DNA from: UBA3537 sp965657165
GTDB lineage: Bacteria > Bacteroidota > Bacteroidia > Flavobacteriales > Flavobacteriaceae
DNA length: 64,000 bases
Assembly: GCA_965657165.1 (NCBI GenBank)
Contig: CBFHNG010000001.1
Location: forward strand, 25,583-89,582
Direction: 5' to 3'
Shown here: positions 18,257 through 27,659 of the stretch, one piece after another
Layout of the letters: each line of letters starts with the position of its first letter
How positions within the stretch are numbered: the stretch's first letter is position 1
Program-made: the position numbers and the translations under genes
The notes under the pieces: generated by a model
Database searches by the model: none
What the model was told of the DNA's origin: nothing
Seen by the model: the letters and a program-made list of their open reading frames with translations, nothing else

Positions 18257-19282
18257 TTATGAATTATAGGATTTTACAGCATCAATAAATGCTTTGGCAT
18301 GATCCACAGGAATATTGGGTAATATACCGTGGCCAAGATTTACGATGTATTTATCTTTACCAAAAGCATCAATCATTTGATGCACCATTGTTTTGATTTC
18401 ATTTGGAGGAGAGAGTAATCTTGAAGGGTCAAAATTCCCTTGTAGCGTGATGTTTCCACCCGTTAAATAGCGAGCGTTTCTTGCCGAACATGTCCAATCT
18501 ACGCCTAAAGCAGAGGCGTTTGATTTTGCCATTTCCCCCAACGCAAACCAACACCCTTTTCCGAAGGCAATCACAGGAACTTCGTCTTTTAGGGCTTCAA
18601 TAATTTGGTTGATGTATGGCCAAGAAAATTCTTGATAGTCAGTAGGGGAAAGCATACCGCCCCAAGAGTCAAAAACTTGAACAGCATTGACTCCCGCTTT
18701 CACTTTTTCTTTTAGATAAGCAATGGTTGTATCTGTAATTTTTTGCAATAGCTGATGAGCAGCAACAGGATTTGAAAAACAAAAGGCCTTTGCTTTGTCA
18801 AAATTTTTGCTTCCTTGACCTTGTACACAATAACACAAAATCGTCCAAGGCGATCCAGCAAAACCAATCAGTGGAATTTCATCATTGAGCAATTCTTTGG
18901 TGGCCTTTATGGCTTTGTACACATAATTCAATTCGGTTTTTACGTCCGGCACAACCACCTTATCTACATCGTTTTGGGTTCGGATAGGATTAGGCAAATA
19001 AGGCCCAAAATTTGGCTTCATTTGAACCTCAATATTCATGGCTTGTGGAATGACGAGGATGTCACAAAATAAAATTGCTGCATCCATTCCAAATCGGCGG
19101 ATGGGCTGTACGGTAATTTCACTGGCGAGCTCTGGAGTTCGGCATCGTGTAAAAAAATCATATTTTTCTCTAATGGCCATAAATTCTGGCAAGTAGCGCC
19201 CAGCTTGGCGCATCATCCAAACAGGAGGACGTTGTACGGTTTCACCCTTTAATGCACGTAAAAATAAATCGTTTTTAATCAT
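18257..19282 (-). CDS. hemE: Uroporphyrinogen decarboxylase
   Basis: Converts uroporphyrinogen III to coproporphyrinogen III; 341 residues, normal length. The N-terminal signature RPPVWMMRQAGRYLPE and the second signature FAGSPWTILCYCVQG are both present, and the C-terminus has NLGHGILPNIPVDH. It overlaps hemCD by 4 bp (ATGA type), implying translational coupling, and precedes hemF. Nothing unusual. Confidence 0.96.
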   Translation of the reverse strand: MIKNDLFLRALKGETVQRPPVWMMRQAGRYLPEFMAIREKYDFFTRCRTPELASEITVQPIRRFGMDAAILFCDILVIPQAMNIEVQMKPNFGPYLPNPIRTQNDVDKVVVPDVKTELNYVYKAIKATKELLNDEIPLIGFAGSPWTILCYCVQGQGSKNFDKAKAFCFSNPVAAHQLLQKITDTTIAYLKEKVKAGVNAVQVFDSWGGMLSPTDYQEFSWPYINQIIEALKDEVPVIAFGKGCWFALGEMAKSNASALGVDWTCSARNARYLTGGNITLQGNFDPSRLLSPPNEIKTMVHQMIDAFGKDKYIVNLGHGILPNIPVDHAKAFIDAVKSYNS

Positions 19283-20874
19283 TGTTTTTTGTCTTTAGCA
19301 ATGTAGTATTTATTCACCAATTCAATAACGCTTTCTATGGTTGGGATTTTTGCAATGCGTACATCCTTAAAGTGTTTTGTAGCTTCTTTGGCTGTGGTTT
19401 CGCCAATGCAATAGGCCACACAATTGGGGGTGTTGTTTTTCAAAAAACTCTGCACAGTCGACGGGCTATAGAACATTACGCCTTCAACCGACTCAGGGAG
19501 TTTTGGCGCTTCGAGTTTTGTGCTGTAAGCCGCAATTTCATGTACTGTGATATTGTTTTTTGTTAAAATTGTTGGGAGGTCGTCCATTCTGATAGCACTA
19601 CAGAAATAGGAAACTTCCGTTCCGTCTAAGTACTCCACCAGATGCTCAGCAAGTAGTTTTGCATTTTTAGCGCTATGCTTAACAGGGCCAATTTTTTGCT
19701 CAATCAATTTTTTAGTACGCCGTCCTACACAATAGATGGTTTTAAAGTTTAGATCTTCAGCAGCACAATTATTCAAAAGCGCTTCAACGCCATTTTTACT
19801 CGTGATGATGACGTTTTCATGCGGTCTTTTCAGCAACGAAGTTTTAATCCTGTTGGGCGTAGTTTTTATAAAATCTGAACTTTCAACCTTAACGGCATCA
19901 GCAAACAAATCTTTTTGCCCTGCGCTTAATGTTTTTGAAGAAAAGACATTGGTTTTTTGTGGTTTTAAGCTGTTTTTACTGACCAAGTTTTTCCCACCTC
20001 TTTCAATAATAAATTCCACACATTCATCTACTAGCGATGTGTGTTTCCCTAATGGTGCACTACGTTTTGCTTCTACTTTTTTTGTGCCGTCTTCACTCAA
20101 AACGATGCTATGAAAATGAACTTCTTCATCTTTTATAAAAGCCAAAGCACCAATGGGTGCGCTACAGCCACCTTCTAATTTGTTTAAAAAAGTGCGTTCC
20201 ATAGTGGTGCAAACTTCAGTTTCTTCATGATTTAATGCGGAACAAATCTCCAAAGTTTCTTTATCGGATTCTAAACAGGCGATCATAATAGCCCCTTGTG
20301 CTGGCGCGGGCACCATCCATTCAAGATTTACAGCATTTGGTGGCGTTAGACCAATTCTTCCCAATCCCGCTGCTGCAAAAATAGCACCATTCCAGTTGCT
20401 GTTGTCTTCAAGTTTTTTTAGTCTTGTATTGACGTTTCCTCTCAGTCCAACAATGGTGTGAGTTGGGTAGCGATTAAGCCATTGTGCTTTTCTTCTGAGG
20501 CTTCCTGTTGCAATAATTGCATTTTTTTGTGCTAAAAACTCTTCATTATTTTTAAAAACGAGAGTGTCTCTAATATTTCCACGTTTTAAAACCGCTGCTT
20601 GCATAATGCCTTTTGGGAGTAAAGTGGGAACATCTTTAAGGGAGTGTACTGCTATATCAATTTCTTCGTTGAGCAGAGCAATATCAAGCGTACGGGTAAA
20701 AACTCCTGTAATTCCAAGCTCATAAATAGGTTGATTTAATACTAAATCTCCAGTTGATTTTACAGGAACAATCTCTGTTTTATACCCCAAATGTTCTAAT
20801 TGTTGCTGAACAGTTTTTGCTTGCCAAAGCGCAAGTTGACTATCTCTTGTTCCTATGCGAATGGTCTTGGGCAT
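19279..20874 (-). CDS. hemC: Fused hydroxymethylbilane synthase and uroporphyrinogen-III synthase
   Basis: A 531-residue bifunctional chain. Residues 1 to about 300 are HemC: IRIGTRDSQLALWQA, GSLRRKAQWL, and the dipyrromethane-cofactor cysteine in LEGGCSAPIGAL (about residue 235). From about 335 to the end is a HemD domain (NVIITSKNGVEALLNN, VMFYSPSTVQSFLKNN, AYCIGETTAKEA), which inverts ring D and closes uroporphyrinogen III. Fusion guards the unstable hydroxymethylbilane from spontaneous closure to isomer I. Similar HemCD fusions are, to my knowledge, common in Flavobacteriia. It lies 3 bp after hemA and overlaps hemE by 4 bp. Confidence 0.92.
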   Translation of the reverse strand: MPKTIRIGTRDSQLALWQAKTVQQQLEHLGYKTEIVPVKSTGDLVLNQPIYELGITGVFTRTLDIALLNEEIDIAVHSLKDVPTLLPKGIMQAAVLKRGNIRDTLVFKNNEEFLAQKNAIIATGSLRRKAQWLNRYPTHTIVGLRGNVNTRLKKLEDNSNWNGAIFAAAGLGRIGLTPPNAVNLEWMVPAPAQGAIMIACLESDKETLEICSALNHEETEVCTTMERTFLNKLEGGCSAPIGALAFIKDEEVHFHSIVLSEDGTKKVEAKRSAPLGKHTSLVDECVEFIIERGGKNLVSKNSLKPQKTNVFSSKTLSAGQKDLFADAVKVESSDFIKTTPNRIKTSLLKRPHENVIITSKNGVEALLNNCAAEDLNFKTIYCVGRRTKKLIEQKIGPVKHSAKNAKLLAEHLVEYLDGTEVSYFCSAIRMDDLPTILTKNNITVHEIAAYSTKLEAPKLPESVEGVMFYSPSTVQSFLKNNTPNCVAYCIGETTAKEATKHFKDVRIAKIPTIESVIELVNKYYIAKDKKQ

Positions 20875-20877
20875 ATT

Positions 20878-22125
20878 TTATTTATCTAATTGAAAAATTT
20901 TTTGAATCAGCTCTAAGCTAGTGTCAATAGAATTGTTTTCTTCTTTAAGGTGGTGTGCAAAATGATTAGTAATTTTTTGAACAATCTGCGCACTCAATAG
21001 GTCTGCTTGAGGTTTGTTGAAATTTTTAAGCTTTTTGCGTTGCGTTTCAATTTCAGCTTCGGCAAAAACATTTAATTTTTCTTTGAGTGCTTTAATAGTA
21101 GGCGCAAATTTTCTGTGCTCTAACCATTCTAAAAATTCACTTTTAATGTCTTCAATTATAGCTTCTGCTACAGGAATAAATTCTTTTCTTTTTTCCAGAG
21201 TTTCATCTGTAATATTGGACAATTCATCTAAATGAGTTAGGGAAACATTTGGTAGGCTTCTCACATTTTCATCAACATTTTTTGGTATTGATAAATCAAG
21301 AATCAAAAGTTCTTTTTTATTTTGAATAATTTGTTTGTCAATTGTAGGATGTTGTGCGCTAGTGGCTACAATTAAAATATCAGCTTTTTCAATTTCTTCT
21401 TGAAGTTGACTGTAGTCTTTGACTAAAACTTTAAATTTCCCAGCAATTTTTTCTGCACGTTCTCTAGTTCTATTGATGAGGGTAATGTGATCGTTTTTAG
21501 TGTGTTTGATGAGATTTTCACAAGTATTTCTTCCTATTTTTCCTGTTCCAAAAAGAAGAATGTTTTTTGAATTTACATCTTTTATAGAATTTAGAATGTA
21601 TTGTACTGAAGCAAAGGAAACAGAAGTCGCTCCTGTAGAAAGCTTAGTTTCTGTTTTGATGCGTTTACTCGCTTGAATAACTGAGTTTATCAGTCGTTCT
21701 AAATAGGCATCGAGTAAATTGTATTTTTTTGAAACACGAGCACTAGATTTCAATTGACTTATGATTTCAAAGTCGCCAAGTATTTGACTGTCTAAACCTG
21801 CCCCAACTCTAAACATATGCTCAATTGCAGCATGATCTTTTAGCGTGTAGGCTACAGATTTAAAAATTTCGGCTGTGCCGGAGGTATTTTCGCATAGCAG
21901 ATCAATTAATTCAGATGGATGTTGCACAAAACCATAAACTTCGGTACGATTACAAGTTGAAGTTGCCACAATGCTTTTTATTCCTTTTGTCTTTGCTTGA
22001 TCGAGTAGTGCGGCTTTTTTAGTAGGACTCAAACTAAAATCTCCACGTAATTTAGCATCTGCTTTTTTATGGCTGATACCAATAACATAAAAAGAAGTTT
22101 TTTTGTCGCCTCTGTGTTGCTCCAT
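20878..22125 (-). CDS. hemA: Glutamyl-tRNA reductase
   Basis: First step of C5-pathway heme synthesis, reducing glutamyl-tRNA-Glu to glutamate-1-semialdehyde with NADPH; 415 residues. The catalytic cysteine is in STCNRTEVYG, followed by the substrate-recognition helix region GLDSQILGDFEI and the NADPH-binding GTGKIGRNTCENL. It is the first gene of the hemA-CD-E-F operon and diverges from the AraC regulator across 175 bp. hemL (aminomutase) is not in this window. Confidence 0.95.
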   Translation of the reverse strand: MEQHRGDKKTSFYVIGISHKKADAKLRGDFSLSPTKKAALLDQAKTKGIKSIVATSTCNRTEVYGFVQHPSELIDLLCENTSGTAEIFKSVAYTLKDHAAIEHMFRVGAGLDSQILGDFEIISQLKSSARVSKKYNLLDAYLERLINSVIQASKRIKTETKLSTGATSVSFASVQYILNSIKDVNSKNILLFGTGKIGRNTCENLIKHTKNDHITLINRTRERAEKIAGKFKVLVKDYSQLQEEIEKADILIVATSAQHPTIDKQIIQNKKELLILDLSIPKNVDENVRSLPNVSLTHLDELSNITDETLEKRKEFIPVAEAIIEDIKSEFLEWLEHRKFAPTIKALKEKLNVFAEAEIETQRKKLKNFNKPQADLLSAQIVQKITNHFAHHLKEENNSIDTSLELIQKIFQLDK

Positions 22126-22154
22126 TTATTTGGGATAATACTTGCGGTTGGGTG

Positions 22155-22162
22155 CAAAAATA
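22155..22162 (-). promoter_or_regulatory. Probable -7 box of the hemA operon promoter
   Basis: On the minus strand this reads TATTTTTG, matching the Bacteroidota -7 consensus TAnnTTTG, about 30 bp before the hemA start codon. No clear TTG -33 element is seen at the usual distance. Confidence 0.45.
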
Positions 22163-22236
22163 GTATGTATGTTAAATAAAAAATAACGCTAGAGGAACTT
22201 TATTTGTCGTTTAGGGTTTAGTCCCCAATAATTTCT

Positions 22237-22244
22237 TATTTTTG
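22237..22244 (+). promoter_or_regulatory. Probable -7 box of the AraC-hemH operon promoter
   Basis: Reads TATTTTTG on the plus strand, matching TAnnTTTG, 57 bp before the ATG of the AraC gene. With the box at 22155-22162 it makes a divergent promoter pair. Confidence 0.45.
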
Positions 22245-22300
22245 CAACTTTAATAATATCAACAGGTTGTATTTGAAGTTTATTTCAATTTTTATTTATA

Positions 22301-23221
22301 ATGAATCTAAATAAGAAAAATTCAAACACTTTAAGAGAAGTGGATAAAAGTGTCGCTACAGGGACTTTTTTGGAAACTTCTATCGAATCAGGGTTTTTGG
22401 TAATGACTTATCAAAATGAATTTGATGCTCCAAAGGTTTTAGGAAAAGCAATTGACAATTCATTTATCCAGTTTCATTTTTGCCTCAAAGGGACCACACA
22501 ATTTTGTTTCAACAATAACACTTACACTCTTGATATCCCCGAAGAAAATTCTCTATTGTTGTATAACCCTCAAAGAGATTTACCAATACACATGATTACT
22601 CAACCAAAAACTTGGGTGGTTTCTGTTTTGATATCCATCAAAAAGTTTCATGCGTTATTTTCTCATGAAGCGAATTATATTACTTTTTTGAACGATGATA
22701 ACAAGCTAAAAAAGTATTATAAAGATGGCTACATTTCGCCGTCAATGGCGATTGTTCTCAATCAAATTATCAATTATAATTTGAATTCAAATCTTCGTGA
22801 GTTGTATTGTAAAGCAAAAGTTTACGAGTTGCTAAGTTTGTATTTCAATAGAGGAGAAGAAGCCAATGTAGAACAATGTCCTTTCTTGGCCGATGAGTCG
22901 AATGTTATAAAAATAAAACAAGCCAAAGATATCATCATTCAGCGCATGGCCGAACCTCCAACTTTGACAGAATTAGCCGCCGAAATAGATATTAGTTTAA
23001 AAAAACTGAAAGAAGGGTTCAAACAAATTTATGGCACTACAGTTTATGGCTTTTTGTTTGATTATAAAATGGAAGTTGCTAGAAAATTGTTAGAATCAGG
23101 GACTAATAATGTTAATGAAGTTGGGCTTAAAGTTGGTTACAGCACAGCAAGCCATTTTATTGCTGCTTTTAAAAAACAATATGGGACAACCCCAAAAAAA
23201 TATATTCAATCCTTAAATTAA
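22301..23221 (+). CDS. AraC-family transcriptional regulator in the heme cluster
   Basis: A 306-residue regulator. The N-terminal 200 residues form the sensor part, with no recognised ligand motif; the C-terminal 95 form the double helix-turn-helix (LTELAAEIDISLKKLKEGF and VGYSTASHFIAAFKKQYGTTP). It sits divergent to the hemA operon and 13 bp before hemH. It is a good candidate for controlling heme synthesis or iron use, but that is inference from position. Its 175-bp intergenic region carries promoter-like boxes for both directions. Confidence 0.88.
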   Translation: MNLNKKNSNTLREVDKSVATGTFLETSIESGFLVMTYQNEFDAPKVLGKAIDNSFIQFHFCLKGTTQFCFNNNTYTLDIPEENSLLLYNPQRDLPIHMITQPKTWVVSVLISIKKFHALFSHEANYITFLNDDNKLKKYYKDGYISPSMAIVLNQIINYNLNSNLRELYCKAKVYELLSLYFNRGEEANVEQCPFLADESNVIKIKQAKDIIIQRMAEPPTLTELAAEIDISLKKLKEGFKQIYGTTVYGFLFDYKMEVARKLLESGTNNVNEVGLKVGYSTASHFIAAFKKQYGTTPKKYIQSLN

Positions 23222-23234
23222 TCAATAACTAAAA

Positions 23235-24266
23235 ATGAAAGGTGTTTTATTAGTCAATTTAGGTTCTCCAGATAGTCCAAATCCAAAAGATGTTAAGAAA
23301 TATCTTGGAGAGTTTCTTATGGATGAACGTGTCATCGATGTTCCGAAGTGGGCACGAACATTATTGGTTAAAGGTATTATTTTGAACACCCGCCCAAAGG
23401 CATCAGCAAAAGCATACAAAAAAATTTGGTGGGAAGAAGGCTCTCCACTAATTGTTCTTTCCGAACGATTAAAAGAAAAATTACAAAAAGAAATTGATTT
23501 ACCAATAGCTCTGGCGATGCGCTACGGTAGTATGTCTATAAGAAATGGACTTCAAGAGTTACATGACAAAGGGGTTACAGAGGCTTTTATGATTCCTCTA
23601 TATCCTCAATTTGCGATGGCTACTACCGAAACTATTTTGGTTTTAGCAGATGAATTACAAAAGGAATTTTTCCCAAAAATGACGATTGAAAGTTTGCCTC
23701 CTTTTTACAATAATCCAGAATATATTAAAGTTCTTTCGGAGTCCATTAAGTCGTATTTAAAAGGAAGAGATTATGAGCATTTACTTTTTTCTTACCATGG
23801 TATTCCAGAACGTCACATTCGAAAAAGTGATATTACCAAATCGCATTGCAAAATTGACAAATCATGTTGTAATACTCCGTCAGAGGCTCATGCCTATTGC
23901 TACAAGCATCAATGTGTTGAGGTTACAAGATTGGTTGGGGAATATCTCAAACTTGAGCCGGGGACTTTTTCTACATCATTTCAATCGCGCTTAGGCTTTG
24001 ACCCGTGGTTGAGACCATATACAGATCGCACCATAGAACGTTTGGGTAAAGAAGGCATAAAAAATATGGCTATTGCTACCCCTGCATTTGTGAGTGATTG
24101 TTTAGAAACTTTAGAAGAAATTGCTATGGAAGGTGAGGAGATTTTCCATGAAGCTGGTGGAGATAACTTTACTACAATTCCATGTTTAAATGACAATTCT
24201 GAGTGGGTTTTGCTGCTTGCAAAATGGATAAAAGAATGGAATGAAAAAGCACTAATATCTAACTAA
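23235..24266 (+). CDS. hemH: Ferrochelatase
   Basis: Inserts Fe(II) into protoporphyrin (or coproporphyrin); 343 residues, normal length. The N-terminus is GVLLVNLGSPDSPNP; the catalytic His lies in LLFSYHGIPERHI. Directly after it, at about residues 204-228, are five cysteines (HCKIDKSCC and YCYKHQC). A cysteine-rich internal segment is known to hold a [2Fe-2S] cluster in some bacterial ferrochelatases, such as that of Myxococcus, so a cluster is possible here. The MATE gene starts at the base right after the stop codon. Confidence 0.94.
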   Translation: MKGVLLVNLGSPDSPNPKDVKKYLGEFLMDERVIDVPKWARTLLVKGIILNTRPKASAKAYKKIWWEEGSPLIVLSERLKEKLQKEIDLPIALAMRYGSMSIRNGLQELHDKGVTEAFMIPLYPQFAMATTETILVLADELQKEFFPKMTIESLPPFYNNPEYIKVLSESIKSYLKGRDYEHLLFSYHGIPERHIRKSDITKSHCKIDKSCCNTPSEAHAYCYKHQCVEVTRLVGEYLKLEPGTFSTSFQSRLGFDPWLRPYTDRTIERLGKEGIKNMAIATPAFVSDCLETLEEIAMEGEEIFHEAGGDNFTTIPCLNDNSEWVLLLAKWIKEWNEKALISN

Positions 24267-25613
24267 ATGGCCAAACCCATAGTTTCAGATTTTGGAACAG
24301 AACCTATAGGGAAATTACTTCTTCGGCAAGCAGTTCCTGCGGCAATTGGAATTTTAGTGATGTCTCTCAATATCCTTATTGATACAATTTTTGTGGGACA
24401 TTGGATTGGTTCTCAGGCCATTGCGGCTATTAATGTTGTTTTACCTGTTTCTTTTTTTATTGCTGCACTTGGGATGTCTATTGGGGTTGGAGGTTCATCA
24501 ATTATTTCTAGAGCATTGGGCTCAAAATCAAAATCTAAAGCACTAAAAACTTTTGGTAATCAGATTACACTTACCCTTTCTCTAACGCTTACGTTTATTG
24601 CTTTTGGCCTATTTTTTATTGATGAAATTATTCCTGTTTTTGGCGGTAAAGGTGCTATTTATGAGCCTGCCAAAATCTATTATAGAATCGTTTTGTATGG
24701 TGTTCCTCTTTTGGCACTTTGTATGATGGGAAACACTGTTATTCGTGCAGAAGGAAAGCCAAAATTTGCGATGTATGCGATGATGATTCCCTCAGTTTCA
24801 AATTTAATTTTAGATATTTTTCTTATTAAATTTTTAGATTTAGGGATGACTGGAGCCGCTTGGGCAACAACCTTTTCTTATGCATTTTGCTTTGCTTTTG
24901 TTTTTTGGTTTTTTATTTCAAAACATTCTGAAATGAAAATCAATTGGAGTCATTTGGGATTAAAGAAAAAGATTGTTTCAGAAATCAGTAGTTTGGGTTC
25001 GGTCACGCTTACCCGTCAAGCAGTCGTCAGTATTACATATCTATTAATGAATAATATTTTATTTGAATTTGGTGGCGAAACATCGGTAACGGCCTATGCC
25101 ATTGTTTCTAGAATGCTGATGTTTGCTTTGTTTCCAATTTTTGGCATTACGCAAGGGTTTATTCCTATTGCAGGGTTTAATTATGGGGCAAAAAACTACA
25201 ATCGTGTAAAACAAACTATTGGAATAGCAATTCGCTATTCTATTATTTTAGCGACCATAATATTTATTTTGCTTTTTGGCTTTCCGGAGTTAATTACAAA
25301 GGCATTTACAACAGATATTTCTGTAATTGAGAAAACACCAAATGCGATGCGGTGGGTTTTTGCTGCAACGCCAATTATTGCTATTCAATTGATTGGAGCA
25401 GCGTATTTTCAAGCTGTAGGTAAGGCCACTCCAGCATTATTACTCACACTTTCTCGACAAGCATTTTTCTTTATTCCTCTAATTTTTATATTACCTTTAT
25501 GGTATGGAGAGCTGGGGGTTTGGATGGCTTTTCCAGCCTCCGATGTGCTTTCAACATTAGTAACAGCTTATTTTTTACAGAAAGAAATCAAAAATAATTT
25601 AAAAGAGTCCTAA
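24267..25613 (+). CDS. MATE-family efflux transporter
   Basis: Polytopic membrane protein of 448 residues with about 12 hydrophobic segments, and the MATE pattern PAAIGILVMSLNILIDTIFV followed by the second-half repeat FGITQGFIPIAGFNYGAKNY. Transporters of this family use Na+ or H+ gradients to export organic cations and other compounds. Its start directly abuts the hemH stop and its stop overlaps the hemJ start by one base, so it is translated as part of the hem operon. Substrate unknown; the context makes a porphyrin-related or toxic by-product worth testing. Confidence 0.9.
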   Translation: MAKPIVSDFGTEPIGKLLLRQAVPAAIGILVMSLNILIDTIFVGHWIGSQAIAAINVVLPVSFFIAALGMSIGVGGSSIISRALGSKSKSKALKTFGNQITLTLSLTLTFIAFGLFFIDEIIPVFGGKGAIYEPAKIYYRIVLYGVPLLALCMMGNTVIRAEGKPKFAMYAMMIPSVSNLILDIFLIKFLDLGMTGAAWATTFSYAFCFAFVFWFFISKHSEMKINWSHLGLKKKIVSEISSLGSVTLTRQAVVSITYLLMNNILFEFGGETSVTAYAIVSRMLMFALFPIFGITQGFIPIAGFNYGAKNYNRVKQTIGIAIRYSIILATIIFILLFGFPELITKAFTTDISVIEKTPNAMRWVFAATPIIAIQLIGAAYFQAVGKATPALLLTLSRQAFFFIPLIFILPLWYGELGVWMAFPASDVLSTLVTAYFLQKEIKNNLKES

Positions 25614-26149
25614 TGGAATATTACAACTATATTAAATCACTTCATTTAATTTTTGTCATTACATGGTTTGCAGGATTATTTTATATCCCACGTTTATTTA
25701 TTTATCATATTGAGGCCAATAGCAAACCTTCTCCAGAAAAAGAAATTCTTTCGGAACAACTGAAGTTAATGGCAAAGCGATTATGGTATATCATCACATG
25801 GCCATCAGCGATTTTGGCTACAATTTTTGCATTATGGCTTTTGCATTTGGCGCCCTATTGGCTTGAACAACCTTGGATGCATGCAAAACTTGCCTTTGTT
25901 ATTTTACTTTTTGCATACCACTTCAAAACACACATGATGTTTAAAACACTCCAACGCAATGACATTAATTATTCTTCAAACTTTATGCGCCTATGGAATG
26001 AAGGCGCAACATTAATTTTATTTGCTATTGTATTTTTAGTTATTCTAAAAAATACTTTAAATATGGTTTATGGTCTTTTGGGGCTTATTGGGCTAGGTGT
26101 TATTTTGATGCTTGGAATTCGCCTATACAAGAAGACCAGAAAAAACTAA
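25613..26149 (+). CDS. hemJ: Protoporphyrinogen IX oxidase HemJ
   Basis: Small membrane protein (178 residues, four to five membrane segments) of the HemJ/UPF0093 family, which oxidises protoporphyrinogen IX to protoporphyrin IX. The N-terminal YIKSLHLIFVITWFAGLFY contains the conserved His near residue 11, and WMHAKLAF the second His/Lys pair. HemJ is the usual enzyme in genomes without hemG or hemY, and none is seen here. ATG overlaps the MATE stop (TAATG). With hemB, CD, E, F and H it covers the path from porphobilinogen formation to heme. Confidence 0.9.
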   Translation: MEYYNYIKSLHLIFVITWFAGLFYIPRLFIYHIEANSKPSPEKEILSEQLKLMAKRLWYIITWPSAILATIFALWLLHLAPYWLEQPWMHAKLAFVILLFAYHFKTHMMFKTLQRNDINYSSNFMRLWNEGATLILFAIVFLVILKNTLNMVYGLLGLIGLGVILMLGIRLYKKTRKN

Positions 26150-26197
26150 GATCTCGACTCCTACATTTTCATTATATTTATAAAAAAGAAATTCACT

Positions 26198-27652
26198 ATG
26201 ACAAAACGCAATCTGTCATTAAGTTCCAGAATATTTTTCTATATGATTCTTTTGGTTGTATTGGCCTCAATTTTGATTGCGGTAGTTACAGTGTATCAAT
26301 ATAACGAGCAATCTCAAGACTATCACCGCAAGCGTCTAGAACGAAAAGAAGCACAATTGATTTCGAGTATAAATTATGTTTTAAAAGAATCAAGTTGGGA
26401 AATTAAAACAGAAAATTTACCACTAATTTTCAAAGATAAAATTTATGAAATCGCCAACATTCATAATGTTACTTTTAACCTTTATGATTTAAAAGGGCAA
26501 CTGCTAAAATCTTCCAAGCCAAGATTAAAAAATGATCCTATTCCAGAACAATTACCCAATTATATTTTAGACACTTTAGGTCAAATTACTTCTAAAAGAT
26601 TTGTAGAAAAAAATAAATTATTAGATGGGAACTACAGGTCATCCTATTTGATTTTGAATAACCCCACCTCAAAGCCCATAGGAATTTTAAACGTCCCATA
26701 TTTTGATGACGATTCTTTAAATTCAGGAGAATTAAAAGAGTTTTTGATCCGCCTTGGCTATGCTTATATTATAATGATGTTAGTGGCTATAGCCTTCGCC
26801 TATTTTATGTCAAAATTTATCACCAAATCGATTAAAACGATTAGTGATAAAATGTACGAAACACGTTTTGAGAAGCGCAACAAAAAAATTGTTTTAGATG
26901 GTGCAACAACAGAAATCAAATCACTTGTAGAATCCTATAACAATATGATTGATGCCTTGGAAGAAAGTGCCCAAAAATTGGCATCTAGTGAGCGCGAACA
27001 AGCGTGGCGAGAGATGGCAAAACAAGTGGCTCACGAGATCAAAAACCCATTAACCCCCATGCGGTTAAGTGTTCAAAGTTTTCAGCGAATGTTTGATCCA
27101 AAAGACCCAGAAATTCATAAAAAAGTAGACGAGTATAGCAAAACACTTATTCAACAAATTGATACAATGAGTAAAATTGCCGAGGCTTTTTCAAATTTTG
27201 CAAAAATGCCAACGCAGAATTTAGAACAATTAGATATTGTTGAAGTTGTTGAACGCGCATTGGAAATTTTTCCTTCTGAAAGCATCAAGTTTTCTGCCAC
27301 TAGTTCTGAAATTATTGCCACAGCTGACAAAGATCAGATCAATAGAATTGTTAATAATTTGGTTAAAAATGCGATTCAGTCCATCTCCGAAAACAAAAAT
27401 CCAAATATTGAAGTTGAATTATTTGAAAAAGACGATCATGTTTGTATAAAAGTCAAAGATAATGGAAGTGGAATTGATGATACAATAAGTCAAAAGATTT
27501 TTGAGCCAAAGTTTACCACTAAAACTAGTGGAATGGGTTTAGGGTTACCTATGATAAAAAATATAATTGAAACCTATAACGGGAGTATCAGTTTTGATAC
27601 AACTAAAGGGGAAGGAACTGTATTTGTAGTCTCTTTCCCAAGAAAACAATAA
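26198..27652 (+). CDS. Membrane sensor histidine kinase, NtrY-like, no adjacent regulator
   Basis: A 484-residue kinase. A membrane segment at about 13-32, an extracytoplasmic sensor of about 150 residues, a second segment at about 185-205, a HAMP-like linker, then the phosphoacceptor His in VAHEIKNPLTPMRLS (about residue 280). The ATPase part has NLVKNAIQSI, VKDNGSGID and GMGLGLPMIKNII. The LTPMRLS variant is typical of NtrY-type kinases. No response regulator gene adjoins it, so its partner is elsewhere. It lies 48 bp after hemJ and 7 bp before an enoyl-CoA hydratase gene. Confidence 0.9.
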   Translation: MTKRNLSLSSRIFFYMILLVVLASILIAVVTVYQYNEQSQDYHRKRLERKEAQLISSINYVLKESSWEIKTENLPLIFKDKIYEIANIHNVTFNLYDLKGQLLKSSKPRLKNDPIPEQLPNYILDTLGQITSKRFVEKNKLLDGNYRSSYLILNNPTSKPIGILNVPYFDDDSLNSGELKEFLIRLGYAYIIMMLVAIAFAYFMSKFITKSIKTISDKMYETRFEKRNKKIVLDGATTEIKSLVESYNNMIDALEESAQKLASSEREQAWREMAKQVAHEIKNPLTPMRLSVQSFQRMFDPKDPEIHKKVDEYSKTLIQQIDTMSKIAEAFSNFAKMPTQNLEQLDIVEVVERALEIFPSESIKFSATSSEIIATADKDQINRIVNNLVKNAIQSISENKNPNIEVELFEKDDHVCIKVKDNGSGIDDTISQKIFEPKFTTKTSGMGLGLPMIKNIIETYNGSISFDTTKGEGTVFVVSFPRKQ

Positions 27653-27659
27653 TAACATC

